Assembly: GCF_003985125.1 (NCBI RefSeq)
Contig: NZ_ML133596.1
Coordinates: 1 to 46,664, forward strand
DNA length: 46,664 nt
Source of the DNA: Rhizobium phaseoli
Lineage (GTDB): Bacteria > Pseudomonadota > Alphaproteobacteria > Rhizobiales > Rhizobiaceae
Direction: 5' to 3'
Shown here: piece after piece, positions 9,068 to 18,427 of the stretch
Position numbering within the stretch: the first letter of the stretch is position 1
How the letters are laid out: every line of letters begins with the position of its first letter
Translations under genes and position numbers: made by a program
The notes under the pieces: generated by a model
Databases searched by the model: none
Told to the model about the DNA's origin: nothing
The model's input: the letters and a program-made list of their open reading frames with translations, nothing else

Positions 9068-9966
9068 TCCCGACCGAAAGCGCGCTGCAGCAAGTACTGG
9101 AGTGGGGGCGTTCCCTGACCGGATTCGCCGACGAGCATGCCGTAGAAGCAGTTAGGGGCGGACAGTACATCCTGCAGTGTATCCAACCGAGCTTGCACGA
9201 TATCAGCGCCCGCACCGGCCGAGATCCGCAGGACGAAAAGCTGATCGTGGCGTTTTATCGCGAGTTGGCGCTACTGTTTTGGCTCGACGATTGCAACGAC
9301 CTTGGCCTGATCGCGCCGGAGCAGCTGGCCGCGGTGGAGCAGGCGCTGGGGCAGGGCGTGCCATGCGCGGTCCCCGGTTTCGAGGGCTGCGCTGTGCTGC
9401 GCGCTTCCCTGGCCGCGCTCGCCTACGATAGGCGCGACTATACTGAGCTTCTTAACGATACCCGGTGCTACTGCGCGGCGCTGCGCGCCGGACACGCGCA
9501 GGCGGCGGGGGCTGAACGCTGGTCGTACGCCGAATACTTGCACAATTCCATCGATTCGATCGCCTACGCGAACGTGTTCTGTTGCCTGTCGTTGCTATGG
9601 GGGCTGGACATGGCGACCCTGCGCGCGCGTCCGGCGTTTCGCCAGGTGCTGCGGCTCATCTCCACGATAGGGCGCCTGCAGAACGATCTGCATGGATGCG
9701 CCAAGGATAGGGCGGCGGGAGAGGCCGACAACGCTGCCATCCTGCTCCTGCAGCGTTATCCGGCTATGCCTGTGGAGGATTTCCTCAACGACGAGCTGGT
9801 CGGCCATGCGCGCATGCTGCACCGAGTGATGGTGAAAGAACGCTTTCCTGCACCATGGGGACCGTTAATCGAGGCCATGGCGGTCATTCGCGCGAAGTAC
9901 TACCAGACCTCGATCAGCCGCTACGGCAACGATGCGGCGGGGGGAGGCCAGCGTGCGCCGGCGTGA
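9064..9966 (+). CDS. ks: ent-Kaurene synthase
   Basis: This class I diterpene synthase ionises ent-copalyl diphosphate and produces ent-kaurene, the committed hydrocarbon of the gibberellin pathway. The 300-residue protein carries the metal-binding DDxxD motif as DDCND at 75-79. A second, NSE-like metal site starts at Asn207-Asp208 (NDLHGCAKDRAAGE). Length and single-domain architecture fit bacterial kaurene synthases. The start is preceded by AGGAGG at 9048-9053 and overlaps the cps stop by four bases. Its end overlaps the beginning of the idi gene. Confidence 0.93.
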   Translation: MIPTESALQQVLEWGRSLTGFADEHAVEAVRGGQYILQCIQPSLHDISARTGRDPQDEKLIVAFYRELALLFWLDDCNDLGLIAPEQLAAVEQALGQGVPCAVPGFEGCAVLRASLAALAYDRRDYTELLNDTRCYCAALRAGHAQAAGAERWSYAEYLHNSIDSIAYANVFCCLSLLWGLDMATLRARPAFRQVLRLISTIGRLQNDLHGCAKDRAAGEADNAAILLLQRYPAMPVEDFLNDELVGHARMLHRVMVKERFPAPWGPLIEAMAVIRAKYYQTSISRYGNDAAGGGQRAPA

Positions 9967-11119
9967 ACGCGCGGGAGGCGGCGGCGTGCGCGCGGCGCCC
10001 TCGGTCCGATCCGACGCAACGCCAACGCCCAATACGGCGGATCGAGCGAGCGGGTGCGACGACGCCCTGACCCGGCGCAAGGACGACCATCTGGACCTCG
10101 TGCTGGATCGGCGAACGGCGCCAGCCACGGTCGCTGCCGGCTGGGAGCAAATCCGGTTCGAACACTGCGCACTGCCCGAGCTGGACCTGACGCAGATCGA
10201 ACTGCGCACATCGCTGTTAGGCAAGCCCATGCGTGCGCCGCTGCTGATCAGTTCCATGACCGGCGGAATGCCACGCGCAGAGGCCATCAATCGGCACCTG
10301 AGCGAGGCGGCGCAAGCCTTGGGGATCGCCATGTGCGTCGGTTCGCAGCGCGTAAGCCTGCAATCGCGCAATTCCCAGGGGCTGACGCGCGCCCTACGCC
10401 GCCTGGCGCCTGACATTCCCTTGCTGGCCAATATCGGCGCTGCGCAACTGCGCGAGGCCGACGGCCTTGATCTGGCGCGCCGGGCTGTCGATGCGCTGGA
10501 GGCTGATGGGCTGATCGTCCATCTCAATCCGCTGCAGGAAGTGCTACAGCCGGATGGCGACCGCGACTGGCACGGCGTACTGGCGCAGGTGGCTCGCGCC
10601 GCGCGTAGCGTGGGCGTGCCGATCGTGGCCAAAGAAGTCGGGTGGGGCCTGTCCGCCTCGGTGGCCTGCGCGCTCGTCGAGGCGGGTGTTGAGGTGATTG
10701 ATGTCGCCGGAGCCGGCGGCACCAGTTGGGCCGCGGTGGAGGGCGAGCGCGCCCGCGATGCCGCCGGCCGTGCAGTGGCGATGGCGTTTGCCGATTGGGG
10801 GATCCCGACACCGGCCAGCTTGCAGGCGGTCCGTCGGGCACTGCCAACGGTGAAGCTTATCGCGTCCGGCGGGATCCGCGACGGCGTCGACGTGGCCAAG
10901 GCCATTCGCCTCGGTGCGGACATTGCCGGGCAGGCAGCCGGCGTGCTGCCGGCGGCTACGGTATCGACCGAAGCGGTCGTTGCGCATTTCGAGGTCGTCA
11001 TCCGCCAGTTGGCCGTCGCCTGCTTTTGCACCGGCTCACCTGATCTGGCGACGTTGCGCCAGGCGCGCTTGTTGCCCTCCGCGCACTTGTTGCCCTCCGC
11101 GCATCCGCCAGTCGGATGA
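9953..11119 (+). CDS. idi: Type 2 isopentenyl-diphosphate delta-isomerase
   Basis: The product is an FMN- and NADPH-dependent IPP isomerase (type 2, Fni) that interconverts IPP and DMAPP and so supplies both C5 units for GGPP. Family hallmarks visible are RRKDDHLDLVL near the N-terminus, LLISSMTGGMP, NIGAAQL, HLNPLQE, and the phosphate/FMN-binding VAGAGGTSW and ASGGIRDG. A GTG at 9953 is chosen because GGGGAGG ends 5 bases upstream; ATG 9932 is an in-frame alternative. It overlaps the end of ks, as expected for the last gene of the operon. The idi gene has a patchy distribution in rhizobial gibberellin operons, and where present it raises isoprenoid supply. The C-terminus carries a six-residue tandem repeat. 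Confidence 0.92.
   Translation: MRRRERAGGGGVRAAPSVRSDATPTPNTADRASGCDDALTRRKDDHLDLVLDRRTAPATVAAGWEQIRFEHCALPELDLTQIELRTSLLGKPMRAPLLISSMTGGMPRAEAINRHLSEAAQALGIAMCVGSQRVSLQSRNSQGLTRALRRLAPDIPLLANIGAAQLREADGLDLARRAVDALEADGLIVHLNPLQEVLQPDGDRDWHGVLAQVARAARSVGVPIVAKEVGWGLSASVACALVEAGVEVIDVAGAGGTSWAAVEGERARDAAGRAVAMAFADWGIPTPASLQAVRRALPTVKLIASGGIRDGVDVAKAIRLGADIAGQAAGVLPAATVSTEAVVAHFEVVIRQLAVACFCTGSPDLATLRQARLLPSAHLLPSAHPPVG
11068..11103 (+). repeat. 18-bp tandem duplication at the 3' end of idi
   Basis: The 18 bases at 11068-11085 are repeated exactly at 11086-11103. In frame this duplicates the residues LLPSAH, giving LLPSAHLLPSAHPPVG at the very C-terminus of the isomerase, outside the catalytic barrel. 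It looks like a recent slippage or unequal-crossover event and may be useful as a strain marker. Confidence 0.9.
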
Positions 11120-11307
11120 TGCCGGCGTCGCCCGCTCTGTCGGCCGGCCCTCCAAGCTGGTTGCAAAAACCGTTAACGCTAAAGCTAGACCTCTAATCCA
11201 CCTTGGCCCAGCGGTTCGATGCAGGGAACGAAGTGTTCATGAAGCAGCTGTTGACGATGAAGCGGTAATGATGCCGCCGGCTAGGTTATGCGTACCGTAA
11301 CTCGGGC

Positions 11308-12237
11308 TTACAAAGGCGCGCAATCCAGCGCCGTTTGTTGAATCAGACCGGCTTTTCCCGGTCCAGCCACGCCTTTGCAAAGTGCATGATTAAGCCAGTC
11401 AACGAAGGACCGTTTTTGAGGGCTGGCAGGAATGGTGTCACCTATCTGTTCGAGATACGCATAAAATCTGGCGGCTGCGCTGTCCAATCCTTGGCCGCGA
11501 ACGATACTGGGTCGATTCAGCTGCGTGTCCACGGCAGGCAATTTGCCAAGCACTTCTGCGCGGCCGACTGTATCTGCGATGTCGTCGGCGATCTGATACG
11601 CGTGCCCGAGCAATTCCCCCACCTTAGACCATGGGGCCGGATCTGCACCACTTGCCAGGGCACCGCAAGTGGCCGCCGCGACAAAGAGGGAGCCGGTCTT
11701 GTAATGGTGATAGCGGTCGATTGGGACGTGCGTCATTGCCTCCATCGACTGTCCGGCGATCAGTCCGTGACTGGGGCCGACCGCCTCCGCCACCACCTCG
11801 ATCATGCGCGCGCCCAACTCAGGTGTTAGCGCAGCCTGCAAGCTGAGGTATTTGAAAGCCATCACAATCAAGGCATCGCCGGTCAAAACGGCGATAGGCT
11901 CTCCGAAAAGCCGGTGCACCGTTGGTCTGCCGCGGCGTAGCGCCGCGTTATCGAAGCAAGGCAAGTCGTCATGCACCAACGAGGCACAGTGCAGCAATTC
12001 AATTGCTGCCGCGGCTCTTGTCGCCAGCTCAGGATCTTTTTCGCCGCACACATAGGAGACTTTCAAGCAGAGCTTGGGGCGCATCCGGGAGCCCCCTGGA
12101 AACACTGCCGCGTCCAGCGCTCCACGCAGGTGAGCCGGCGCAGCCGGACTTAGAGCAGTATCCATGGCAGCTCGCAGCGCTTGCTCGATGAGCTTGTCGC
12201 TATCGCCAACCACGTCGGCTTGGTGATTCGAAATCAT
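11308..12237 (-). CDS. ggps2: Geranylgeranyl diphosphate synthase GGPS2
   Basis: This is a 309-residue trans-prenyltransferase that would condense IPP with allylic diphosphates to make GGPP, the substrate of CPS. The first Asp-rich motif DDLPCFD is at 90-96, in the DDx4D form, followed by RRGRP. The second Asp-rich motif is ADDIAD in YQIADDIADTVG. The ATG at 12237 is preferred because GGAG lies 8 bases upstream; the longer open frame to 12294 adds non-conserved residues. It is convergent with the operon, on the opposite strand, and therefore separately transcribed. Because the operon's own ggps is decayed, this copy most likely provides GGPP, matching the compensating ggps2 described for rhizobial gibberellin clusters. 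Confidence 0.9.
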   Translation of the reverse strand: MISNHQADVVGDSDKLIEQALRAAMDTALSPAAPAHLRGALDAAVFPGGSRMRPKLCLKVSYVCGEKDPELATRAAAAIELLHCASLVHDDLPCFDNAALRRGRPTVHRLFGEPIAVLTGDALIVMAFKYLSLQAALTPELGARMIEVVAEAVGPSHGLIAGQSMEAMTHVPIDRYHHYKTGSLFVAAATCGALASGADPAPWSKVGELLGHAYQIADDIADTVGRAEVLGKLPAVDTQLNRPSIVRGQGLDSAAARFYAYLEQIGDTIPASPQKRSFVDWLNHALCKGVAGPGKAGLIQQTALDCAPL

Positions 12238-13289
12238 ATCGCATCTCCACTTTTGAGACGAAAACGAAAACGGGCCTAGTCCAACCGGTGCCAAACAAAA
12301 GGCCGATTTCGCTGTGTCTCTTCAGGTTCTAAGGCACCGTTAAGTTTAGCGGATTGCGGCGGCCAACATGCGGCACCGGCGTGACCAATGAAACCGTGTG
12401 CCAGTGGGAGCCTTAACTCGGCAAGGCGATCTCCCACTGGAATCCCTTGAAGCAGTCTCATTCGTGGCGACCTGACATCTGAACGTCGGTTACTTCGATC
12501 GCGCGCGAAGAACATTGGCTCCGGCGGCGCTGTCGGCCAGAATGGCATCGCTCTCAACGTCTTGGTCCAAAGCTGAAGAGGCTCCCGCGCTGAGCAGTGG
12601 CTGGTGACAAAGCTCTTTGGATCGGCTGCACGCCGCCGCGCGTGATGATCGCTGACGAGCTCCGTTCGTACGGTACGACATGGGCGAAGATGGGCCTTAC
12701 ATCTAAAGGTGTTGGTCATCGTCGATAGTAGCCACTGGAGCTTGGACCGGAACCATTGCTGGCAGAGATCTGGGCTCCTACAAGCAATTGGTGTGCCACC
12801 AGATCATTGTTAGTGAATGTTTCAATGGCGACAGAAGGCGTCTTCCGGTGCTCACCGTGTGTCGGGAGTCGCGGATTGTGCCACTCCGCCTAGTATTTGA
12901 ACAGCGTCAACCTTGCGAGCGATCCGTCCGAAGGCCAACCCAGCATTGGAGTGATTTGGGTTGAGGTCACAAATGCACGTCGGCGCTTGCATCATGCCAG
13001 CCTGTCAATGTGCGCGATCGCACACGACTGTCAGCTTTGCGTCAATTACGATCGAACCGATGCTTTTGACGTTTCACGAGGTTACGCTGCCGATAGACCC
13101 AGCGTGAGAAGACGACTGAGCCTTCCAGTTGTTCTTCGGCGCGATGTTGCCGAAGCCTTACACTCGACCGGCTTGGCGAGGATTTCAGCGCTGCCGTAGC
13201 CCTTGTCGGCCGGCAGGAAACCGCTTCGAAAAGTCGGTCCCCTACCGCCTTTTGCTAGCGGACTAAAAGGGCGGAGCAGGTGGATCTAT
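12238..13289. other. Intergenic region upstream of ggps2, with possible transposase debris
   Basis: About 1 kb contains no gene I can support. Near 13130-13230 the - strand reads GFLPADKGYGSAEILAKPV, which resembles the DKGY block of IS5-family transposases, so it may be transposon debris; this is weak. An inverted repeat at 12401-12440 is listed separately. The ggps2 promoter should lie within the first few hundred bases, but no clear -35/-10 pair was recognised. Confidence 0.4.
12401..12440. repeat. Perfect 10-bp inverted repeat upstream of ggps2
   Basis: CCAGTGGGAG at 12401-12410 is matched by its exact reverse complement CTCCCACTGG at 12431-12440, with a 20-base spacer. It lies about 165 bases upstream of the ggps2 start. 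It could be an operator, a transcript hairpin, or the remnant of a mobile-element end. No T-run follows on either strand, so it is not a typical terminator. Confidence 0.6.
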
Positions 13290-13653
13290 ACAGCGCTTTC
13301 TTTCAAAGCCCTGGTTGCGCCTTGTGTTCGTCAGCGATCAGGAGCGCCTTCGGCTCCACATGCTTGGCGACGGCCGCCCATGCATCCTTGCCGTTCTCGT
13401 CCAGGATCACCCGCGTCACCGTTCTGTTCGGTGCATGGCGGTTGGCCTCCCTCAGCGCCAGAACTCACATACGCTTGCCGTTCTGATTTTCCTTCTTGCG
13501 CCCGTCCTTGCGCTCTTCCTTCTTGTCACCTTGCGGAGGACGCCGCCCACATACTTGCCGTCGATCTGCACCGTACCGTGCAGCTTGATCGCATCACGGC
13601 GAAGGTCGGCTGCCTCCCGGAGCTTCTGCAGCAGGAAGTAGGCGGTCTTGTAC
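13290..13653 (-). pseudogene. IS1595-family transposase, C-terminal half
   Basis: On the - strand this reads TAYFLLQKLREAADLRRD, then HGTVQIDGKYVGG, and after an in-frame TGA continues VLALREANRHAPNRTVTRVI and LLIADEHKA. These are the DDE-domain blocks of IS1595/ISXO2-type transposases, with IDGKYVGG holding the first catalytic Asp. The TGA (near 13465) stands where a Cys codon is expected, so the gene is dead. It breaks off after ADEHKA and stops near 13290. The N-terminal half is at 18974-19262, on the other side of the IS66 element. Confidence 0.85.
13646..13653 (+). repeat. Left copy of IS66 target-site duplication
   Basis: TCTTGTAC here is repeated at 18974-18981, directly flanking the two ends of the IS66-family element. 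Eight bases is the usual target duplication length of IS66 elements. Removing the element and one copy joins the two transposase halves in frame. Confidence 0.93.
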
Positions 13654-13713
13654 GTACCCATCCGGCGAAGGCCGTCTGTCCTGACTTGCTGATTGGCTTT
13701 AAGTCCATGCCTT

Positions 13714-14121
13714 ATGTCATGCGCTACAATCATTTCCCCCATTGAGGTCTTGTCCGTCGACGATCTTGGTCGCCGACGGGATTGGTCGGACGAAGAGAAG
13801 GTTCGGATCGTCGAGGAAAGTCTACAAAGCTTTCGGAAAGGCTCGGTGACGGCGCGGCGATATGGATTGTCACGGTCATTGTTGACCCGTTGGCGTCGGG
13901 AATACCGTAGTGGTCTTCTGAGCAGTTCCGCTACAACGGGCTTCGTGCCACTTACGATTTCGCCACCGGCGGCGGCATCTTGCGAGGTAGCCTCACGGCC
14001 GCGATTTGAAGACGACATGACGATCGAGATCGGCCTGCCGAATGGCCGACGGCTGACGATCCCAGCCTCGCTTGATCCGACCATTCTTGCCCGCCTGTTG
14101 CCCGTCGTGGATGGGTCATGA
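13714..14121 (+). CDS. tnpA: IS66 TnpA-like protein
   Basis: This is the first accessory protein of IS66 elements, needed for transposition and resembling an HTH DNA-binding protein. It reads IEVLSVDDLGRRRDWSDEEKVRIVEES, then an HTH-like VTARRYGLSRSLLTRWRREY, and in the C-terminal half IGLPNGRRLTIPASLDPTI. The ATG at 13714 gives 135 residues; the exact start is uncertain because the family usually begins close to the IEVL block. Its stop overlaps the tnpB ATG as ATGA. Confidence 0.82.
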   Translation: MSCATIISPIEVLSVDDLGRRRDWSDEEKVRIVEESLQSFRKGSVTARRYGLSRSLLTRWRREYRSGLLSSSATTGFVPLTISPPAAASCEVASRPRFEDDMTIEIGLPNGRRLTIPASLDPTILARLLPVVDGS

Positions 14122-14468
14122 TCGCGTTTCCCGCGGGGGTAAAGGTGTGGATCGCGGGCGGGGTGACGGACATGCGTTGCGGCATGAACAGCCTGGCGCT
14201 GAAGGTTCAGCAAGGTCTTGGCCGCGATCCTCATGGCGGCGAAGTCTTCTGCTTCCGGGGTCGCAAGGGTGACCTGATCAAGGTCCTCTGGCATGACGGC
14301 GTCGGCATGTCGCTTTACCTGAAGCGGCTGGAAGCTGGAAAGTTCATCTGGCCGGTCAGCCAGAATGGCTCCGCCGTGCCTGTATCGTCGGCGCAGCTCG
14401 GCTATCTCCTGGAAGGGATCGACTGGCGCAACCCGCGCTGGACGCAGCGGCCTTCGAAGGCAGGCTGA
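14118..14468 (+). CDS. tnpB: IS66 TnpB (Orf2) protein
   Basis: This 116-residue protein is the highly conserved IS66 Orf2. It begins MIAFPAGVKVWIAGGVTDMR and contains FRGRKGDLIKVLWHDG followed by LYLKRLEAGKF, which are family signatures. It is required for IS66 transposition, though its biochemical role is unclear. The gene appears intact and is coupled to tnpA by an ATGA overlap. Confidence 0.92.
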   Translation: MIAFPAGVKVWIAGGVTDMRCGMNSLALKVQQGLGRDPHGGEVFCFRGRKGDLIKVLWHDGVGMSLYLKRLEAGKFIWPVSQNGSAVPVSSAQLGYLLEGIDWRNPRWTQRPSKAG

Positions 14469-14527
14469 CCGCCTGCATTCCTCTGTTTTTGTTGGGCTTT
14501 CGGCATGCGGCATGGTAGCTTTCGGCC

Positions 14528-15942
14528 ATGGATGATGCTGCTTCGGAGATAGCCAGACTGCGCGCCGCGCTTGCGGCATCGGAAGCGCGTGCCGCCTCTG
14601 CCGAGGCCGACCTCGCACAGGTGCGCGCGGTCGTGACGACGTCTGAGGCGATGATCCGGCATCTCAAGCTCGAGATCGCCAAGATACGTCGCGAGCAGTA
14701 CGGCCAGAGCTCGGAGCGCCGCGCCCGGCTGATCGAGCAAATGGAATTGCAGCTCGAAGAACTTGAAGCCGACGCCACCGAAGACGAGATCGCTGCGGAA
14801 CGCGTGGCGACGAGAATCACAAATGTCTCCGCTTTCGAACGCCGCCGGCCGGCCCGCAAGCCGTTTCCCGAGCACCTGCCGCGCGAGCGCCTGGTCATCG
14901 ATGCCCCGTCGACCTGCACCTGCTGCGGCTCGCACCGCATCGTGAAGATGGGCGAAGACATCACCGAGACGCTGGAGATCATTCCGCGCCAGTGGAAGGT
15001 GATCCAGACGGTGCGCGAGAAGTTCACCTGCCGGGACTGCGAGAAGATCAGCCAGCCACCGGCCCCTTTCCATGCGACACGCGGGGATGGGCAGGACCGC
15101 ACCTGCTGGCGACGATCCTGTTCGAGAAGTTCGGCCAACATCAGCCATTGAACCGCCAGGCTGAGCGCTACGCCAGGGAAGGCGTCGCTCTCAGTCTCTC
15201 CACACTGGCCGATCAGGTCGGAGCCTGCACGACGGCCCTGCAGCCGATCCATGACCTGATCCGTGCCCATGTTCTGGCCGCCGAGCGGCTGCATGGTGAC
15301 GACACCACCGTGCCGCTTCTGGCCAGGGGAGCAACAAAGCAGGCGAGGCTCTGGACTTACGTCCGCGATGACCGCCCTTTCGCGGGCGGCGCGCCTCCCG
15401 CCGCACTCTTCCACTTCTCTCCCGATCGCGAGAAGACCCACCCCAACACGCATCTCGCCGGATGGCACGGCACCCTGCAAGCCGATGCCTATGGCGGCTA
15501 CAACGACCTCTATCGTGCCGACCGCCGCCCCGCGCTGGTGATCAGCGCACTTTGCTGGAGCCACGCGCGGCGCAAATTCTTCGAACTCGCTGACATCGCC
15601 GGCAACGTGCGCAAGGGCAAACCTGCCCACGAGATATCGCCCGTCGCGCTTGAGGCCGTTGCCCGCATCGACGCGCTCTTCGACATCGAGCGCGGCATAA
15701 ACGGAATGCCTGCCGAGGATAGGCTCGCAGCGAGGCTGCAACATGCTCGCCCGCTCGTCGAAGAACTGCACGATTGGCTCATGGCCCAGCGCGGGCAAAT
15801 GTCGAAGCACAACCCCGTCGCCGAGGCGATCAACTACATGTTCGAGAAGGAGGGTCGCTGGGAAGCCTTCGCCCGGTTCCTCGACGACGGCAGACTGTGT
15901 CTGACGAACAATGTCGCCGAACGAGCCCTGCGCGGCGTTGCC
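14528..15942 (+). pseudogene. tnpC: IS66 transposase TnpC, 5' part (frameshifted and truncated)
   Basis: TnpC is the DDE transposase of IS66. The N-terminal coiled coil (residues 1-90), the IRREQYGQSSERR block and a zinc-finger-like CTCCGSH...CRDC are in the first frame. At about 15081 one C appears to be missing in a CCGCGG context, and the catalytic part continues in another frame (LHGDDTTVPLL, LQADAYGGYNDL, CWSHARRKFFE, LTNNVAERALRGVA). At 15942 the gene stops at the insertion junction. The remaining C-terminus is found at 18428-18646. Confidence 0.9.
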
Positions 15943-18427
15943 GGACCTGAGTCATTGTGCACTCCCTCTTTAAGTATCTGTAAACATTGGAAGCGTCTCG
16001 GTGTCAGCAATGCGACACGGGCGGCCCTTTCGGGCTATCGCGGCTTGGACGGTTGCCGAAGTCAGATTGCTGGCCCGGATTTGATACGGCGCGCCGGGAA
16101 CCACCTGCTCGGCAGACAACACGTTCGTCTTGATCAGGTGGCGTATTCGGTGGTTGGTCACGCCCAAAACCGCCGCCGCCTCTGTCATGGTCAGCCATTC
16201 GCCCTCTTTATCGGCTGATTTGTACGCGTGAATGGCCCGGACCCGCCTTACTGAAGCGACCCGGTGTGCAGTCCAGGTTTTTCCTTGCCCCGTGGGCATT
16301 CCCATTCGATTGAGCGACGCGGCGATATGTTCATCGGACCAGCGTCCTGCCATGCTCCGCATCACTGCCAAAGCATCTTCCGTTGTGGCGCACCCGTGTT
16401 CAACCGTCTGGGGCTTGCGAACCTTGAGCTCCGAATGCTGACCGCCTTTCCAATGGATGGTCAGCACCACGTCGCGCACCTCATCATCGACATCGACAAC
16501 AATGTCGGCGATCAATGTACGTAGCAGTTGCTGGCGCACGCGCATGGTGACATCCGGCGACTCCCAGGCCGCCTGCAGATTGTCGGCGAGGTTTGCGAAA
16601 GTGCCTGGGTCAACTTCGATGGTTGAAGGACTTTCGGTAGGCCTGCGCACTTCCAGATCACGGACGCGGCGTAGCGCCGTTTCCCAATTCTTCTCAAGCT
16701 GTGCAGCTATCAGGCGGTTGTCGGGATCGCATGCCGCATAGCGGCGCTCGGCGAGGCTAGCCTCGTAGCGGGCCTGTTGTAGCTCCAGATCGTGAATGTG
16801 GCGCTGGTCTTCCTGTCGCTCCCGGTGCATCCGCTCTGCTTTAAAAGTCGCCTCGATCGCTAATGGTTCTACCGCGCGCAACAACTCGCGCGCAACCGCC
16901 GCATCGACCTTCGAGCCGCCGAACGTCATGCAACGGGGCAAGCCCATCATCAGGTTCTGTTTATAGCAGCGATAGACAGGATTTTGTGGATTTCCCGTAT
17001 AGGCAACACTCAGTCGCCGTCCAGACCGTCCGCAGGTCAGGAGACCTGATAATAATGCTTTGCCGCCGCGGCCCGATTTAGTCCCACCCGATCGGCCATA
17101 ATTATTGAGGGCCAGTTGCTGTTGGTTACGCTCGTATTCGCCCCAACTAATGTAACCTTCGTGATGGTCCCGGATCATCACCTCCCAGGTACCGACGGGC
17201 TTGCCGTGCCCGTAACTGCGCCGAGCCCATCCATCGACGATGGCAGTCCGCTTCTCGCTCTTCCCATAGACGTAAACGCCGGCGTAGAAGGGGTTTTTGA
17301 GGATGCCGATCACATTGCGATAACGTACTGGCATCCATACGAAGTTGGTCATGCGCCCTTCATCCGACGGCCGAGGGAAGTGAATGTGATCTTTCGTCAT
17401 CGACAGCAGCACCTGACGCGCGCTTCCAAGGTCGTGGAAGCGGGCGAAGATGGATCGAATTACCTCTTGCAGACGCAGATCAGGATCGAGCCCAAGCCCG
17501 GCCTCCCGATGCCAAATGTAGCCGAACGGAACAGAAAGTCGCAGTTCGCCACGGCGCGCCTTCGACCTGGCGGCATCGAGCATCCGGGCTCTCAGCACGC
17601 CCAGTTCGAACTCGCTGATACTGCCCTTCATTCCCAGCAGCAGCCGATCGTTGGGTCGACATGGATTGTAGACGCCGTCATGGTCAATGACGCGGGCTTC
17701 GACCAGGCCGCACAGTTCGAGCAGGTGATGCCAGTCCCGACCGTTGCGCGCAAGCCGTGAAGCATCGAAGCAGAAAACGGCACCAACTTTGCCGGCGCAC
17801 AGTAGGGCGACGAGACGATCGAAGCCCGGACGGGCGACGGTTCCGCTGGCAGAGCGCCCGAGGTCGTCGTCGATCACCTCGACGTGGCTGAAGCCGTGGT
17901 GTCGCGCAATGTCAACAAGATCATACTGCCGTCGCTGGCTTTCCAGATTGGTTATAACCTGCGACTGAGTGGATTGCCGCACATAAACGACGGCCTTGCG
18001 CGCGAGCAGCGCTGTCGGAATCAAATCAGTGATGGTCATCGTTGAGCTCCTCGAATATCAGGTCGAGCTGCCGGCCCGACGCCGGCACCAGCGTATTGCG
18101 GGATCTCATCATGGTCCTCCTGAGTGATTCTACGTCCACTTCGGAAGGGTGCCGCTTTGCTGCCGCCAGAGACCAGCCTGTTCAATTCGATTAGCGTCGC
18201 AAGATCGACGCGTGGCGTTCCCATGGTCATGCCGCGGCAGACCACGGGATCGATCATCCACCCTGAGATCGCGATGACGACACCTGTCGGCCCCAGAACC
18301 TTCAAAAACCGGCCTGTCGCTCGTTCTTCGACGCGACGAATGGAAACCTTCTGGCCAAAATATGGATGCCAGCAATAGTGAACCTCGACTTCATCGCCGA
18401 CATGGGCAGAATGAACAGGGCATTGCT
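15943..18427 (-). mobile_element. Serine-recombinase element inserted in tnpC
   Basis: About 2.5 kb splits the IS66 tnpC gene between codons that are normally contiguous (ALRGVA | LGRKAWLF). The element contains only two - strand genes, a small ORF and a large serine recombinase, overlapping by ATGA. Near its ends are imperfect inverted sequences, TCATTGTGCAC at 15952-15962 and its near-complement GGGCAGAATGA at 18408-18418. Both junctions retain a near-copy of GGCRTTGCY. This resembles mobile elements moved by large serine recombinases rather than a DDE transposon. Exact boundaries are uncertain by several bases. Confidence 0.75.
15970..18039 (-). CDS. Large serine recombinase
   Basis: This 689-residue serine recombinase would cut and rejoin DNA through a 5'-phosphoserine linkage. 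The resolvase-type catalytic domain has the nucleophile Ser23 in VVYVRQST, followed by ESQRRQYDL and FDASRLARNGRDWHHLL. A Recombinase domain (NVIGILKNPFYAGVYVYGK, about 235-255), a zinc-ribbon-like segment (LLTCGRSGRRL) and a coiled coil follow. The C-terminus has an excisionase/MerR-like HTH (WLTMTEAAAVLGVTNHRIRHL). In the zinc ribbon the usual second Cys of CxxC is Ser. It probably mobilises the element that carries it. Confidence 0.88.
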   Translation of the reverse strand: MTITDLIPTALLARKAVVYVRQSTQSQVITNLESQRRQYDLVDIARHHGFSHVEVIDDDLGRSASGTVARPGFDRLVALLCAGKVGAVFCFDASRLARNGRDWHHLLELCGLVEARVIDHDGVYNPCRPNDRLLLGMKGSISEFELGVLRARMLDAARSKARRGELRLSVPFGYIWHREAGLGLDPDLRLQEVIRSIFARFHDLGSARQVLLSMTKDHIHFPRPSDEGRMTNFVWMPVRYRNVIGILKNPFYAGVYVYGKSEKRTAIVDGWARRSYGHGKPVGTWEVMIRDHHEGYISWGEYERNQQQLALNNYGRSGGTKSGRGGKALLSGLLTCGRSGRRLSVAYTGNPQNPVYRCYKQNLMMGLPRCMTFGGSKVDAAVARELLRAVEPLAIEATFKAERMHRERQEDQRHIHDLELQQARYEASLAERRYAACDPDNRLIAAQLEKNWETALRRVRDLEVRRPTESPSTIEVDPGTFANLADNLQAAWESPDVTMRVRQQLLRTLIADIVVDVDDEVRDVVLTIHWKGGQHSELKVRKPQTVEHGCATTEDALAVMRSMAGRWSDEHIAASLNRMGMPTGQGKTWTAHRVASVRRVRAIHAYKSADKEGEWLTMTEAAAVLGVTNHRIRHLIKTNVLSAEQVVPGAPYQIRASNLTSATVQAAIARKGRPCRIADTETLPMFTDT

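Noticed and set aside
9932..9952. ATG 9932 as the idi start
   Set aside because: It lies further inside ks without a ribosome-binding site, while GTG 9953 has GGGGAGG at the right distance.
12276..12719. 147-codon open frame on the - strand upstream of ggps2
   Set aside because: No recognisable motif, no ribosome-binding site, Arg/Pro-rich composition, and it overlaps the ggps2 leader and the inverted repeat.
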